This document shows, in pieces, positions 12,180 to 24,600 of a DNA stretch of 64,000 nucleotides (positions are counted from its first letter, which is position 1; each line of letters starts with the position of its first letter). The DNA is from Dromaius novaehollandiae (taxonomy: Eukaryota; Chordata; Aves; Casuariiformes; Dromaiidae): the NCBI RefSeq assembly GCF_036370855.1, contig NC_088130.1:11685543-11749542 (forward strand), written 5' to 3'. A model generated the notes under the pieces. That model saw nothing but the letters and a program-made list of their open reading frames with translations, was not told the origin of the DNA and did no database searches. Made by a program: the position numbers and the translations under genes.

Positions 12180-12600
12180 CCTCCCTTCCAGCGCGGCACC
12201 TGCCTGGCGACCCCCCGTCTGCTCCCCAGGGCCGAGGCGGCCCGCGGCGGGCACGAAGGACGCCCCGAGCAGGCCCGCCCCGGTCCCGGCCCCGGCCCAG
12301 CCCGGTCCCGGTCCCGCCCGCAGCACCCACCTGCGGGGAAGCCGCCGCCGCTGCAGCCCGGCGCGGCGCAGCGGCTCCGGAGCCGCCGCCGCGCAGAGCG
12401 GCGCTGCCGCTGCTGCCGACCCGCCCACCTCTTGCAGCTGCGCTTTTCTAGCGTGCGTATATGTGTGTGTGGTTTTTAAGGCTTCCCCTACCGGTTTCGG
12501 TGACGCCGTTTCAGCTGGAGTAGGCACCTTCACCGCAGTGGGGGCGAGTCCTCCGCTGCTCACGGCACGGTGCAGGTCGGGCGTGGGCATGCATGGTCTG
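12180..12600 (-). promoter_or_regulatory. CpG island, candidate GCNT1 promoter and non-coding first exon
   Basis: This is a sharp GC- and CpG-rich block inside AT-rich DNA, with several GC-box-like CCCGCC/GGGCGG cores. On the minus strand a strong donor, CCGCAG followed by GTGGGTG, has its junction at 12331/12330. That would fit a non-coding first exon spliced to the GCNT1 coding exon acceptor at 2556. Long ORFs on both strands here reflect low stop-codon density, not protein genes. Assignment to GCNT1 is inferred from position and orientation; an unrelated non-coding RNA promoter is the main alternative. Confidence 0.5.
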
Positions 12601-15600
12601 CCGGACCTCAGCTCGGCGACCTTGCCTCGTCAAGCAAAGGCTCATTACGCACCTATCTATCTCCTGTGTAGCACATGCTACAGCAGCAGTCCTCCCCTTT
12701 TCCGGGCAAGTGGGGGGAAAAAGTGGCCTTTCTGGTGTGTCTGTCACTTATAGGGCCAGACCACAATATTAAAAAAAGACTTTTCCTCTGGAAACCCAGT
12801 AGTGATTGGTAACTTTAGTTCTCAGTGGGAGTGAAAAACTACTTTTTCTGAAGGTGGCAGGGGAGATTTCCTGCTTGCTTTCCCGAGAGAGAGCGCACTG
12901 GTTTGTGGTGCTACTGGCACAATCGATGTCTGGTATCCCGTGGGTCACACATGTGAAGTAGGGCAGTAAGAGAAGATAGGGTAAATTTAAATGTTCCTTC
13001 TTTTGCTAAAAGGTCTGCAAAACATCACAGTCATGGCATTGCAATGTGATGAGTCGTATCAGGACACAGGTATATGCCAGAAAGAACAAACCTGATACAA
13101 AGGTGGAAGAAAAGGAGGGTGACCAGGAGGGTCCACTTCATTTTTTTTGTCAGCCATTCTTGGTCACTGGACACAGGCAGGATTTTGGCACTGAATGTTA
13201 GCACGTTTTTTAAAAATGTGACTGTATAGGCCAAATTTTCAGTGAGTCTGTAGCAGAGGTATACCCACACGGTGGATGGCAATAGGCTACTTGCATCTAG
13301 AGGCACAACGCCATTGATCCCATACGTGTATTTAGCTGTATCTCTGCATAGCTGTGTGAACCATAAGGGTGATCTCAGCATCTGCATGCACATTTACAAA
13401 AAAAAGAAAAGAAAAGAAAAGAAATTTCAGTGAGTGTGTTTTAATTATGGTTCCTTTCATGCATGGTTTTTGACAACTCATCCTGAAAAATATGGATAAA
13501 GTGGGTTTGCACAGTGGTTTTCAAACTTCTGATCTCGAGGCTGGGATACGTCGATGATAGAGTGCCCAGGCTGCTCCTCGCTGTGTGATACACCTGTGAG
13601 AGATGCACATTTGTGACATCTGTGAAACGAAATTAAGCAAAAAAGAAAAAAAGAGATGTTGTTCAAGATTTGGAAATACTGTTCAAGAAATAAAATGAAA
13701 TAATGGAAAAGGAGGAATTTAGAGACAAAATGTAGACCAAAGTGGACATGGAGCAAAGTCACAAACATGGGAAATTTAGAATACATTGTTAATTTTATTG
13801 TAAGTCTTGACTGGTTTGCATGAAATCGATTTTTACATGAATATTTAAGAGCCATGGTAAGACCAGCAATCCAGTTAGAACAAGGCATAAAACAACATAA
13901 TTAAGGCTAAGTTTCAGGAACACAGTCAGTTTTCTGTGCATGGCTAAACATACATAGATATGGTCAAGAGTATTTCAGGACAATATGCCTTGAATGTATT
14001 TCTGCTAGGGGACACCTGTTGCACAGGTAGGCATGCTCTAAATTCTCTGCTTACCCTTTAAAATGATCACCGCAATGACTTTGTGTGTCTAATAAATTTA
14101 ACTCCAATATCTATTTCTCGTGCTAGTTCAGATCTAACATTAGGAAGAGTTATCCAAACATTGGTTTTGAATCTTCCTTTAGAGGACTAGTGTTTGAGAA
14201 TGTGCCTTTAGTATACTAACCCTCTCTAATGGAAGAGCTGATATAATCCAGAACTTCGTATTATCTTTTCTGTAGACATCACTAGTTGTAAAGTTTATGA
14301 GCCTTAATGTACGTTCGTGCACAAGTTCCCCACCCTGTGTGTATGCACACATACTGGCCACCTCGAGCTTGCTCTGTACCCGCGTAGCTCCTCAGGGCAG
14401 ACCCGGCCCCACAGACCGCCTGGGCCACCCTGGAGAAGGAGGGCACGAGCAACGTGCCCAAAATCCTTCGCGCTTTTGTGGCACTGTGTGGCAATGTGGT
14501 AGCACAATCCGGCCCTGCTCAAGGGTCTCAGGGCCTGGGCTGACCTCAGCGGAGGAGGAAGATTTGGAGAGCGCCAAGCTTCGCGGTCATGTTCCAAAAT
14601 CGAAATTTCAACTTTCATCTGGGGGAAAAAAATAATCCTAATCTTCATTTTGCAAATACAATCTTGAAAGCAGAACCTCAGTGTAAATCAGAGGAGGGGT
14701 ATCTGCCTGAATTGCAAACATGCTGTGTGAAAAAAGAGGTCTGAAAGTGACCATACCTGTAAAAATCATTTTAACGCAAAATGCTGTATGACAGAAGGAA
14801 GACTCTTACACTCCAGCTTGCCTAAGAAAATACACCTCAAGTACATTGTAGCATGTTTCTTTTTTGAACAAAAAGGCATGTGAAATGGATGAGTGCTTAA
14901 TTGCAGGGATGAGCACAGCTCATGGCTAGAGTTAATAAGGGAAGGTCAAATTTTCCTTTTCAGAGTATTTGCAGTACATTGGAACTAGTCTTTCATTTTA
15001 CCCATTGTGCGTTTACACAAATTGCTATACTTCAAGGCCACCCTGGGACAAGCTCCTTCCAAGAGGCTGGTTGGCAGCGAGTCCTAATTACAGAACTGAA
15101 AATAGAAATGGAATGGACTGCAGTTGCCAAAATTAACTGTAAAGCATATACCGGATAAATTAGGGGCCTCTCATTGTGCCACTTAGATTATTTTCTGTTA
15201 CTCTTATCCCGTTAAAAGGCCCGACTTGCTGATTGCACTGAAGAGGTGAGAAGCATGCCCGGCATTAACATGTCTGCCTGGGAAACCAAGGACTCCTCCT
15301 CGCGCTGTCTTCTCCAGCAGCAGTGATGAAAGAAGCTTCTGGTACAGCCTAGGCAAAGCCTGTATTTTAACCACAGGAAACCTAAACCATGAGGTGCATC
15401 AGTCAAGCTCCTCCTGAGACACTGAGCGGAGACACTAACAATTTATACTAATTTCAACCTTTCAAACTTTTCCAAGTTTTAGTTACTATAAGTACCAGTT
15501 GTCCTAAAAAGTGCCCTCTCCCAAAGTAAAAATAAACAAATAACAATATTTTGTGTGTGTGTGTGTATATATATGCATATATATGTATGCATTCACCAGG

Positions 15601-18600
15601 AGTTCTGCGTTAATGTCTGAGTTGGTTTCCTTTCATCCCTACACTCTTGAAGGATTTCAGGAATTTTGCAGCCCCATCTCACTAGTCTTTAAGGTGATCT
15701 GAGTTCAGGCTCCTGAAAGACTGCAGACTTTGCCTCTGCAATGCCCTGCTCAAGCCTTTCCTTTGATTTTCTATCATCCCTTGACTGTTTCAGAGCCCCC
15801 TTTTTCATAATCTAAATTTGAGTCTCATTTCTTCTTCCCTCCTTTTGTTGAAGGTGGGCTGTTGTTTAGTTGTCATAGCAGTGAAGAATAACTTCACAAT
15901 AAACTATTTCACTGCCTCTTATGTTGTTTTCCTAGATACACACACATTTCCTTTCCATTATGAATGTCCAAATTCATGTGATCCTTTATTGTATGAGCAG
16001 CATCTTTGATATAGTTCTAAGATTTTTACAGTGACAGTGTTTTACCATCAGTAGTTGCATAAACTGGTAGTGTGGTTCTAACTTTCCTATTTGCATTTTG
16101 CAGGTACTGCAGCTTTCTGGGTTGTTGGTATGACATATCTAGCTAATAGGATTTTGTGCTATATTCTCCAATGTTTTTACTTTTAGAAAGAAAGAAAAAG
16201 AATTCAATATCAACCTTTTTTTCCCGGCATATCCAAACAAAGTAATGCCAGTTCTGAACCACACACCTGTTTCCTTTGCATGTGTATTTATGCGTATAGC
16301 ATTAGACTCTTGTCTTTACTTTGCTCCTTCCTAACCAAGCTTTCAACACCTACTCAGAATTTCACCTTATCACTTTCTTTGTGACACTTTCTCATATTTC
16401 TGTGAAATTGGCAGTATTTCTGTTATTTTTTCATTCCGTTATGCTTTCTCCATACATAATCTTTGTGTTTGTCTTTTATAGCAAGGTTGCTCCGTTAGCA
16501 GGGATCAGCTGAATATTTTTCAGAGGTCACCTATTTTTTACCAGCATTTGCTCAACTGGAAACAGGATGTCCAGCTGTCCCTCTGGGCCACTCAGTCTCC
16601 CTGTACACCACTTTCTTAAAAGTACACTATATGTGATTCATAAGAAACGACAGAAATATGAATTTTCAGGCATTCCTGTGGGAGTTTGTTCTACTGCATC
16701 AACTTTGAATAATGTATATTGACTGATATTTTCCAGTACTGGACTAGATATGCCATTCCCTAAGGAGACTGTGATCTGTGTATTTCCTAGGTTGTATTTT
16801 ACTTGTACATTTAATACATGTGACCTGGTAATAAGAGTTGTTCCTCAGTGTGTGATCTGATTGTTACCTGTCTGTGACTTTGCTGTAAATTTAGACACCA
16901 TATAATCATATAAGTTGGACCATATAAATAATAAGGGCTTTATTCACAGCACTAGATAGAACTGTCTGCTGAACCATTTCTTGAATCAGTACTGGCATAC
17001 TGTATGGCATGGGTATACTTTCCTTTTTTTTTAGGGATTTCCTCTTTGCCTGCAGGCTTTGTCATCTGGCTTAAGTTCTTGGAAATGTAGTATCTTTATC
17101 AAAAGGACAGATAGTGCTTGGATCTGTATTTTATTCCACACTTTATATAGTCTTTCAGGCTGTCTTTTCCAACCTCATCAGATTGAATTTTGCAGACTTA
17201 AGTCTCAAATCTGTCTTGTTTCTTTACATTCCCATGGGTTTGTGGTTTGGTAATGTAGTCCATTATTGTTCTGCCCCCAAGGTTAAAATGGGGTCCTAAT
17301 TATAGGCTGGCCTATTTATATTTGGCAACTTAGCACTCCTTTTTTATTCTAAGTTTAAATATGGATTCTATGGAGACATTTTGTTCAGGTTCGAGTGTCT
17401 TAGCTCTGTCAAAGACAGATGCTGAACAAGAGGTTCCCTAAGACTTGTATACAATGCAAATCACTTGTAAGGGCTTCAGAAGTTTCCTCTTCATACATGA
17501 CTGATGCCTCTTAACAGTTTAATTCTTTACAGGTCAACAGTACTTAGCACGTTTCTTTTGTACATAACTGTATATATGTGATAACTGTATATTATCGCCT
17601 AAGCTTCAATTATGAAGTAAACATCAATATCTAGAAATATGAAAAAACAACTATTGTCTCCATTTCTTTCCAGCAGCTCCATTGACCCTTCATAAGGGAT
17701 AAAATATCTGCTTGATCTCTTCAAAGTTTAGTTGTTTCTCTGTGATGCTTTCCTTTCTGTTGCTTTTTTTTTTTTAAATTTTCCTATGCCCACTCTTATC
17801 ATGCAGTGTTCATAGGTGGTGACCTTTTGAGGCAGAGCTAAGTATTCAAAAAAACCATAAGAATTTGCCCCTTGATGATACGTTATGAGTAAGAAGCTTG
17901 TGAGAAAGAAAGTGTTTCATTTCCTGCTCTCAGTGCTCTCACCATCAAACTTTAATAGCTCAAGATTTGAAGGAAGATTTGAATCGCATCCTCAAGAAAA
18001 CTCCTCTGTCCTGCACAAAAGCTTCCTGGCTGACATATTTTCATTTACACCATATATTAGACATCCTGTTTACTCTTGAAGCAGTTTGATCTGTCATTGT
18101 GGCAGCAGTCTGTACCTCAGGATAGTGTTCACAGAAAGGGTTTAAACCAGAACTGGATATGAATAGACTTGGTTTTAATTACCAAGAAAATGTCCAGTAG
18201 TCTCAGACAGTGTTTTCTTCTCTGTGTTTTCTTGAGTAAGGAAGGGGCAGACCATAAGCAGGTGTGATGCTAAGAATCTCTCTATTCAGGCAGACACCAA
18301 CAGGATGTAGCCCTATAACTAGATATGATAGAGAAAAATCATTCCAGCAAATCACTGTTCTTTCCATAGTCTGAACTGAAAAAGCTGTAGTGTGAAAAGA
18401 CCTGTAGCCTGTAATTTTCTAGCACGAAACCAGAAAAAGAATAAGAAATGAATGATGTTATCTCAGTCCGAAATATTGCTCTTACTAAGCAAATAGGAAG
18501 AAGCCTTTATAGTGATGCAGTTGAAGCGGTGCCTTTCCAAGATGTTCTTTATAATAGAAGAGCATAAATATTTTTTCTAAGCAGAAAAATTACCTGATAT

Positions 18601-21600
18601 ATAAATTTTCTCATATCTGTAGTTTCTGACTGAAATAAAGGAAGAAATTCAGTGAAGTGCTTTAAGGTTTACTGACTAAACATTTTGCACAGATATTACT
18701 AACCTGACTGCCCAAACCTTTTGCAACCTTTGCTTCCTTCAGCCACCTTCTATGTAATAATAATATCTCAAACCAAATATGTTCAAGGCTATTTTATGGC
18801 CTGGGCCCAGAACACACAAAACTTTACCTAAAGGTCATAACGAAGTCCAGTGATGACTGTTTTGTTCCTTTGGCATAATGCTGCAACTTTTTATACTAAG
18901 GAAAAATTAATCTATGGACGGACAAAAATTTCTGGGAAACTGGCTTGATGTTCTCACAGAAATAAAGAACAAACCACAAGACTTTGGTCCTGTTTCTCCT
19001 CTCTTCTATGAATTCATGGCAACAGTTATATTCAAGCCAAACTAAAAAAGAAAACAATTACCCTCATTCCTACCACAGCAAAACATTGCATTGCATGTGC
19101 TACTCCTGAAGAGGCACATAAAAAAAGATGAAGTGGTAGATGTTAATTATATTGCTTAGTGCTTCATTGGAATATGCTGAGGCTTTCTGATGATGAAGGA
19201 AGATCAAACTAGAGAACCTTTTGCTTTTCTGTATCAGACATGATTCTTCAGAAATCAGTTCAGGATTAAAAATTCCTTGAATAAAAAATCACTCTCAAAA
19301 GCTATACTCCTTCTTTGCATATAAAATGACAACTAAATACTGCATAGGAAATAATTACCTTAAAATCTGAATTCCTAAAAATTTCAAAGAAAAAATTTGA
19401 AAGGGATATTCCACTAATTTAGAATAGAATATAATCCATATTTCTGGCAAACATATACACTCACAGCTAGCCCACATAGGTATTTGTAAAACTGATGGGA
19501 TTTCAGTATACTGTGAAGAAGAAAAGTATAGAGTAAGACTCTATTGTCATTTATTTTAATTTAAACCATTATAATTCAATTGATTTAAAAAAATCTAATA
19601 GGGATTTAAACTGAGGCAACTGAGATCGGAATTTGGCCTGATGTTTAAGCAACCTGTTAGATCAACTTCTTAGGGATGTCCATTGAAGACAGCTTTGTTT
19701 CAAATCATTTAACTTGTTCTAGTGTTGACTGAGAACTGATCATAAATCCTTCATGATCGCTCAAATGTTCCTGGGCAAGTGAGACTGCTGTGAATGTATT
19801 CAGGATATGTTTTATGAATTTATCAAAAACTATGGACAGTGGGACTGTCAGATATGGATATATTTGGCAGAAGTACTTGCCAAGAAAGTAGTAGATGACT
19901 TTTATCTAATTTAGCAATATTCTAAGGACTGCAATGGAAAGAGCCTTCAATTCTATATTGACATTCACTTCTCTTTGTTTAAACATAGCATTGAAATTCA
20001 TTCAAAAACTAGTCAACCAGCATAAACAATTTGATACCAACCTGGCAGCATTTTTGAGTGCTCAGGTAAACAATTGTCTTTTGTTAGCCTTTCCTCTCTT
20101 AGTACACTAATCCATGTCCTTGGCACAAGTATATGAGAAAGCTAAAACAAAAGTGGTTAGAGCAGTTGATTAAATTCCTGCACAGCAGGAAGGAATGCTA
20201 TAGTCCGGGATGCTATAGTCCAAGCTGAACTCTGCTTTGTAAGAAGTACTGATCTACCTTGAACTTCTGCGTTCATCCCTGTGCATTATAAGCCTTTCCC
20301 TGGCAGCTTGCTCTCCACATCAGTCCCCAATACCCAGCTTATACTTTTAATCCTCCGAAAGGTCAAATTAAAAAAAACAAAACCCAACATCAATCTTAGG
20401 ACAGTGCTCATAAATAAGGCACGAATGTGACTGTGTGGGCTTGTCGGTACCACTGTATCTAGTTTCACCTCAGTAGTACGTAAGCCCATGACCTTATTAA
20501 CTAGCACATTGGGCTGAGACTTTGCATACATAAGGTTTAGAGTCACAATTTGTGGCCTTACCCAATCCAGTAAGAACACCTCATGGTGCAAGTTTTGCTC
20601 AATGTTAGTGATACTATTAAGTTTGGTGTCTCCCATTCACTCTTGGTACAGATGGTAGGCTAGCAAAAGCACAGGTGCAGTTGACTGTTGGCATGTGTTC
20701 TTTCACAGCTCCACGTCAAAGATTTTTCAGAGTATATTGAACTTTTGAATCATTTGGTATATATTTCCTCCAAAAGGCAACGGATTCAGAAACTTGAATT
20801 CTAGTTAACAGGTTTGCTATGGGCAATAGGAGCATATTATCTCTTTAGCATGAAAACAAGCGTGTACTTCAAAAACTGACCTTTTTGCAGCTTCTATTCT
20901 GTGGCTTGATTTCCCCTTAAAAGAAGAGGAAAAAAGCAGTTTGCTCTTTTTTTTTTTTTTGATATTCTCTAAAAAGAGTTTTAATGCTCCCTCTTCTATT
21001 ATTTATTACTTATTACTTAATCCTAGAGGCAGGTAATGCATGCTAGAGTTGCTTGTCTGATGTGAAAAGATATCAGTCTGAAAACTAAACAGATTAGTTT
21101 TTCTTTCTGTCAAAGAAGGAAGTGAAGGATTATTGAAAGCACTTCAGAATATTATGTCCTTTTTTATATATGAATAGATATTTTGCAATACCTCAAAATA
21201 TCTGTTCAACCTTTGTACATTCTCGGTATGACGTTGCCCAAAATTCACAATGGCATTTACTAACCTCTGATTCATCTTTAGGTAACAAACAACAAACAAA
21301 ATACACCTCTTTATTAAACCTATCTGATACTGCATTAATGATGGCTATGAAAAACTGAGTTTCTGGGGATAGTTAGCTCTGTAAGTTAGAGTAGGCTTAA
21401 CAGACCCTTCTGCTCAACTTGTCTTGTAGCACAAACCATGGGTTCCAGCTAATACTTCTTTGTCAAGATAAATAGTTTGGGGAAAAATCAACAATCCAAG
21501 TGCATGAAACAGCAATACTAATAATGTGGAAAAACTGGACAGAACAACTGTATTTGAGTCTAGTACTGAATTAGATGAGCCTCCATGGCTCAAGACTACA

Positions 21601-24600
21601 TGGAATAAGAGATCACCGTACTGAATTTTTTTTGTTTTGTTTCTGGGAAGGAAGTGATTGTTAATTATAACTCCCAGAGAGCAAAAAAGTCACTGGTTTA
21701 ATTCAGCTGGAAGTGGCTTAACTGGGAGAACTAAAGGGATAGCACACTATCCAGACTGCCCAAGTCCTGCTTCTCCTCGGGTGACAGGAAATGACCCAGC
21801 AGCAGCTTGGAGAGCAGATCTGTCAGAGCTCACACATGACACGTGAGTTAGCTCCTCCATATTACCCTGCCAGCAGTCAGCTCCTAGCCTCCAGCAAGGA
21901 TCTCGCAAGCTGGATTCACTGGAAACCACCCAGTCGCATTTAGGGTGGAAGACAATGCAAATGCCCGTGCTTGAAGGAGCCCTGCTAGACAAATTGGTGA
22001 TGCGGGAGGGGATGGAATAAGACTCATATCCCAGTTACAAAAAGCTATTTAATACATCTTCCAAGTAGGAATATAATCTACCAGACATCATGCTTGAGCC
22101 AAAGGACATATTCTGCTCATTGGCAGTCCTGCATCTAGTCCCATGTCACCAGATCCAACTCCTCGGCATATGCATCATTACCGAATTTATACACTAATAC
22201 AATACAGTGTTGTACAGTGCTGAGTAAAAAGTCAAAGAAATTGGAAGGAAAGGAGAAAGAAAATATGATGAAAGGGTTTGAACTCCTATGAGAGTCGGAA
22301 GGAATTACATGAAGAAGTGAATCTGGTTTAACACATCAATCCTAAGTATTGCAATAGGGCTACTTTCTTCTTTAATACCTTCTTTACTGGTATGGTTGGT
22401 AATTGCTTATCACAGGATGCAAACCCTAAATGCATGATCGGTTGCAAAAAGACCAGGAAACACATGGATAGAATAACTGTTGTTCTTTGTTAGCAGCCCC
22501 TGACCCTAGGAACAACCTTTGTCCTTTCATATTTGTGTGTTTCTGCAGTTAGATAGCACATGTTGTAGTTGTGCTTGGTTTTACATTGGGGTAGGAAATG
22601 ATTTGAGAAGAACTGAGTGAAGAAAAATAACTTCTTTCTTTTGCTCATTGTTTCTAAATATTGCTTCCTAGTCCATGGGGGGAAGAAATAACCTTGGAGG
22701 AAACGCGCCTTGTTTAAGCCTTTAATTGTTTAAATCCATGTATGCTGAACAGAATGTGGTTTTACACTGCATCTGGTTTATTAAACTGTTCATGCTTATG
22801 GAACCAGTATTGCTGCTGTCTGTGCTGTGTCATTGCTGGAAGGAAATAATTTTGGAAGAATCACTAGAGGCAGGGTCACAATTTTTTCTTCCCCTTTTAA
22901 TTTTAGGATTTTATTTCTTCACCCCCCCCAAAAAAATAAGAGAAAGCAATCTTGTATTAATTCTGGTTTCCTTTTTTATACATGTCTTTTGTATATATGG
23001 CTTTGGCTTGAGCATGGAGGCTATTCTGCAGATGGGTAGGGCAGCACCAGGCCAAGTTTACTGGCAAGGCTAGGTGACGGCAGTCTTTCCCTAGAGGCGG
23101 AGAGTGATGTGGTAGGAGCTGGGTAACCCCTGTGCCAGCATGGATGGCCTGGTGCAGGCTGCTTGTGGGAACTACAGTCGTGTGTACAATAACTGGAAGG
23201 TAGCTCAAAAGTCAAGAGTGGAAATTATGGCTACACCTTCTGCAATTGTTATGCAAATATTCCTGTATTAAGAAAACACATGACTAAAGATAAATAGGAT
23301 GCGTCAAGAAGGGTTTGTTTGCACAGGAGTGATGATTAGGGTTTTGTCTTCAAAAGGCAGCAACCCTCTTCAGAAAGAAGATTGCTAAGTGAAAGAGCGA
23401 TTTACCTATATAGATGGTAGTGCTGCAATAAATGCAGGAATGGTCTGCATGTGCTTGGGAGCCAGCATGGCATATCAGCGATGACAGGTGTAGCACAAAT
23501 TCCAGGTTCCTTTTAACAATGAGAAAATATAATCAGAATCTTTTCTGTTTGCTCAGTCATTGCTTAGTGTGTGAACAGGGCTGAAACGGCAACCCTTTTT
23601 TTCCAACACCTTGCTAAAGGCCTGCTTATCATACCAAGGCACAGCCCAGGGAAGGTAGGAAGAGAATGATCTTAACAACTAGTAATGAGCCAGCCAAAAA
23701 AAAAATATTGTGGCCATTTTGTTTGTTAGCTCTTCCCTGCAGTGTGAGTCACGAGCATGACCACGTTCATCTTCTCTTTCCAATGGCATTACACAAGCAA
23801 AAAAGCTTTCTCCCCTGTAGTCTGGAAATGAACATGGCCTTTCTTCAACTTTCCATAATGAGAATAGAGATGAGGTCCTCTGCAGGCAATTCCTGGATAT
23901 AAAAAAGGCAAATCTACCACTGGGGCAATAAGGGTCTTGTGGTTTGGGGAGAGGATTTGTTCTTCCCAGCACTTCTGAGTATGACTTCCATAAATGAGTC
24001 CAGTGGTCACTGATTTAATTTTTTCTGCCTTTAGTCATTGTGCTAGTTTTCATGGTAAAGACAGACAGTTTTGACAAGCTGGCTTACTTTATAAGTAAGA
24101 CAGCTTACTTAATTTAAAAGGTGTTTCCAGACTTGTGAAGTGGTGTCACAAGCATCAAATATCTGGTGCTTTTATCTCCATACTCATTCCCATTTAAGCT
24201 TCCTCCCTTCTAACAGGTTCTTTGCCAAGAGATACTGCCCTATTATGTAAGTCTTACGCATCTTTGCCTGCCTTTCTTTGCAGCAAAAAGTAGGAATTAG
24301 AAGCCAAACAGTAGTAAGTTCCAGGCCAGAAAAGTTTATTAAAATTTAAACATTTGGGTATTTAATTTTTTTGCTTTCCAATTCATCAGAATCAGAAATG
24401 ATTCAGACTCATCAAAATCTGAAATGAAGTTATTTCTGTTTTTTGTTACATTCAATGAGCTGAAAAATCCATTGTCCATCCAGCTGTATTTGCCTGTGGT
24501 TTTCTTAATAGATCTGAGCTTACTGCCTCCCCTAACCCATTATCCCTCCCTCCTCATGTGCCTTTTCTGCAGGAATACTGATCAGAAATATCTTCACACT

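Larger units (their letters stand above)
2556..12330 (-). other. Probable GCNT1 5' intron, no supported gene
   Basis: No ORF here resembles a known protein. The stretch has A tracts at 2732-2753, 5300-5322 and 10272-10301, an AT dinucleotide run near 7261-7281, moderately GC-rich patches around 6.9-7.1 kb and 7.9-8.5 kb, and a perfect hairpin at 8765-8796. Assigning it as one GCNT1 intron depends on the 12.2-kb CpG island being the GCNT1 promoter. Extra non-coding exons could be hidden here. Confidence 0.4.

Noticed and set aside
11573-12753. Long overlapping ORFs on both strands at the 12.2-kb CpG island (up to 292 codons)
   Set aside because: They are Pro/Arg/Ala-rich, occur in several frames at once and follow the GC-rich composition, as expected where stop codons are rare.
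15551-15591. GT/AT alternating run considered as a regulatory element
   Set aside because: An ordinary microsatellite with no adjacent promoter features.
20286-20636. 116-codon minus-strand ORF between GCNT1 and RFK
   Set aside because: No recognisable protein similarity and no transcription signals; within chance expectation for the region.
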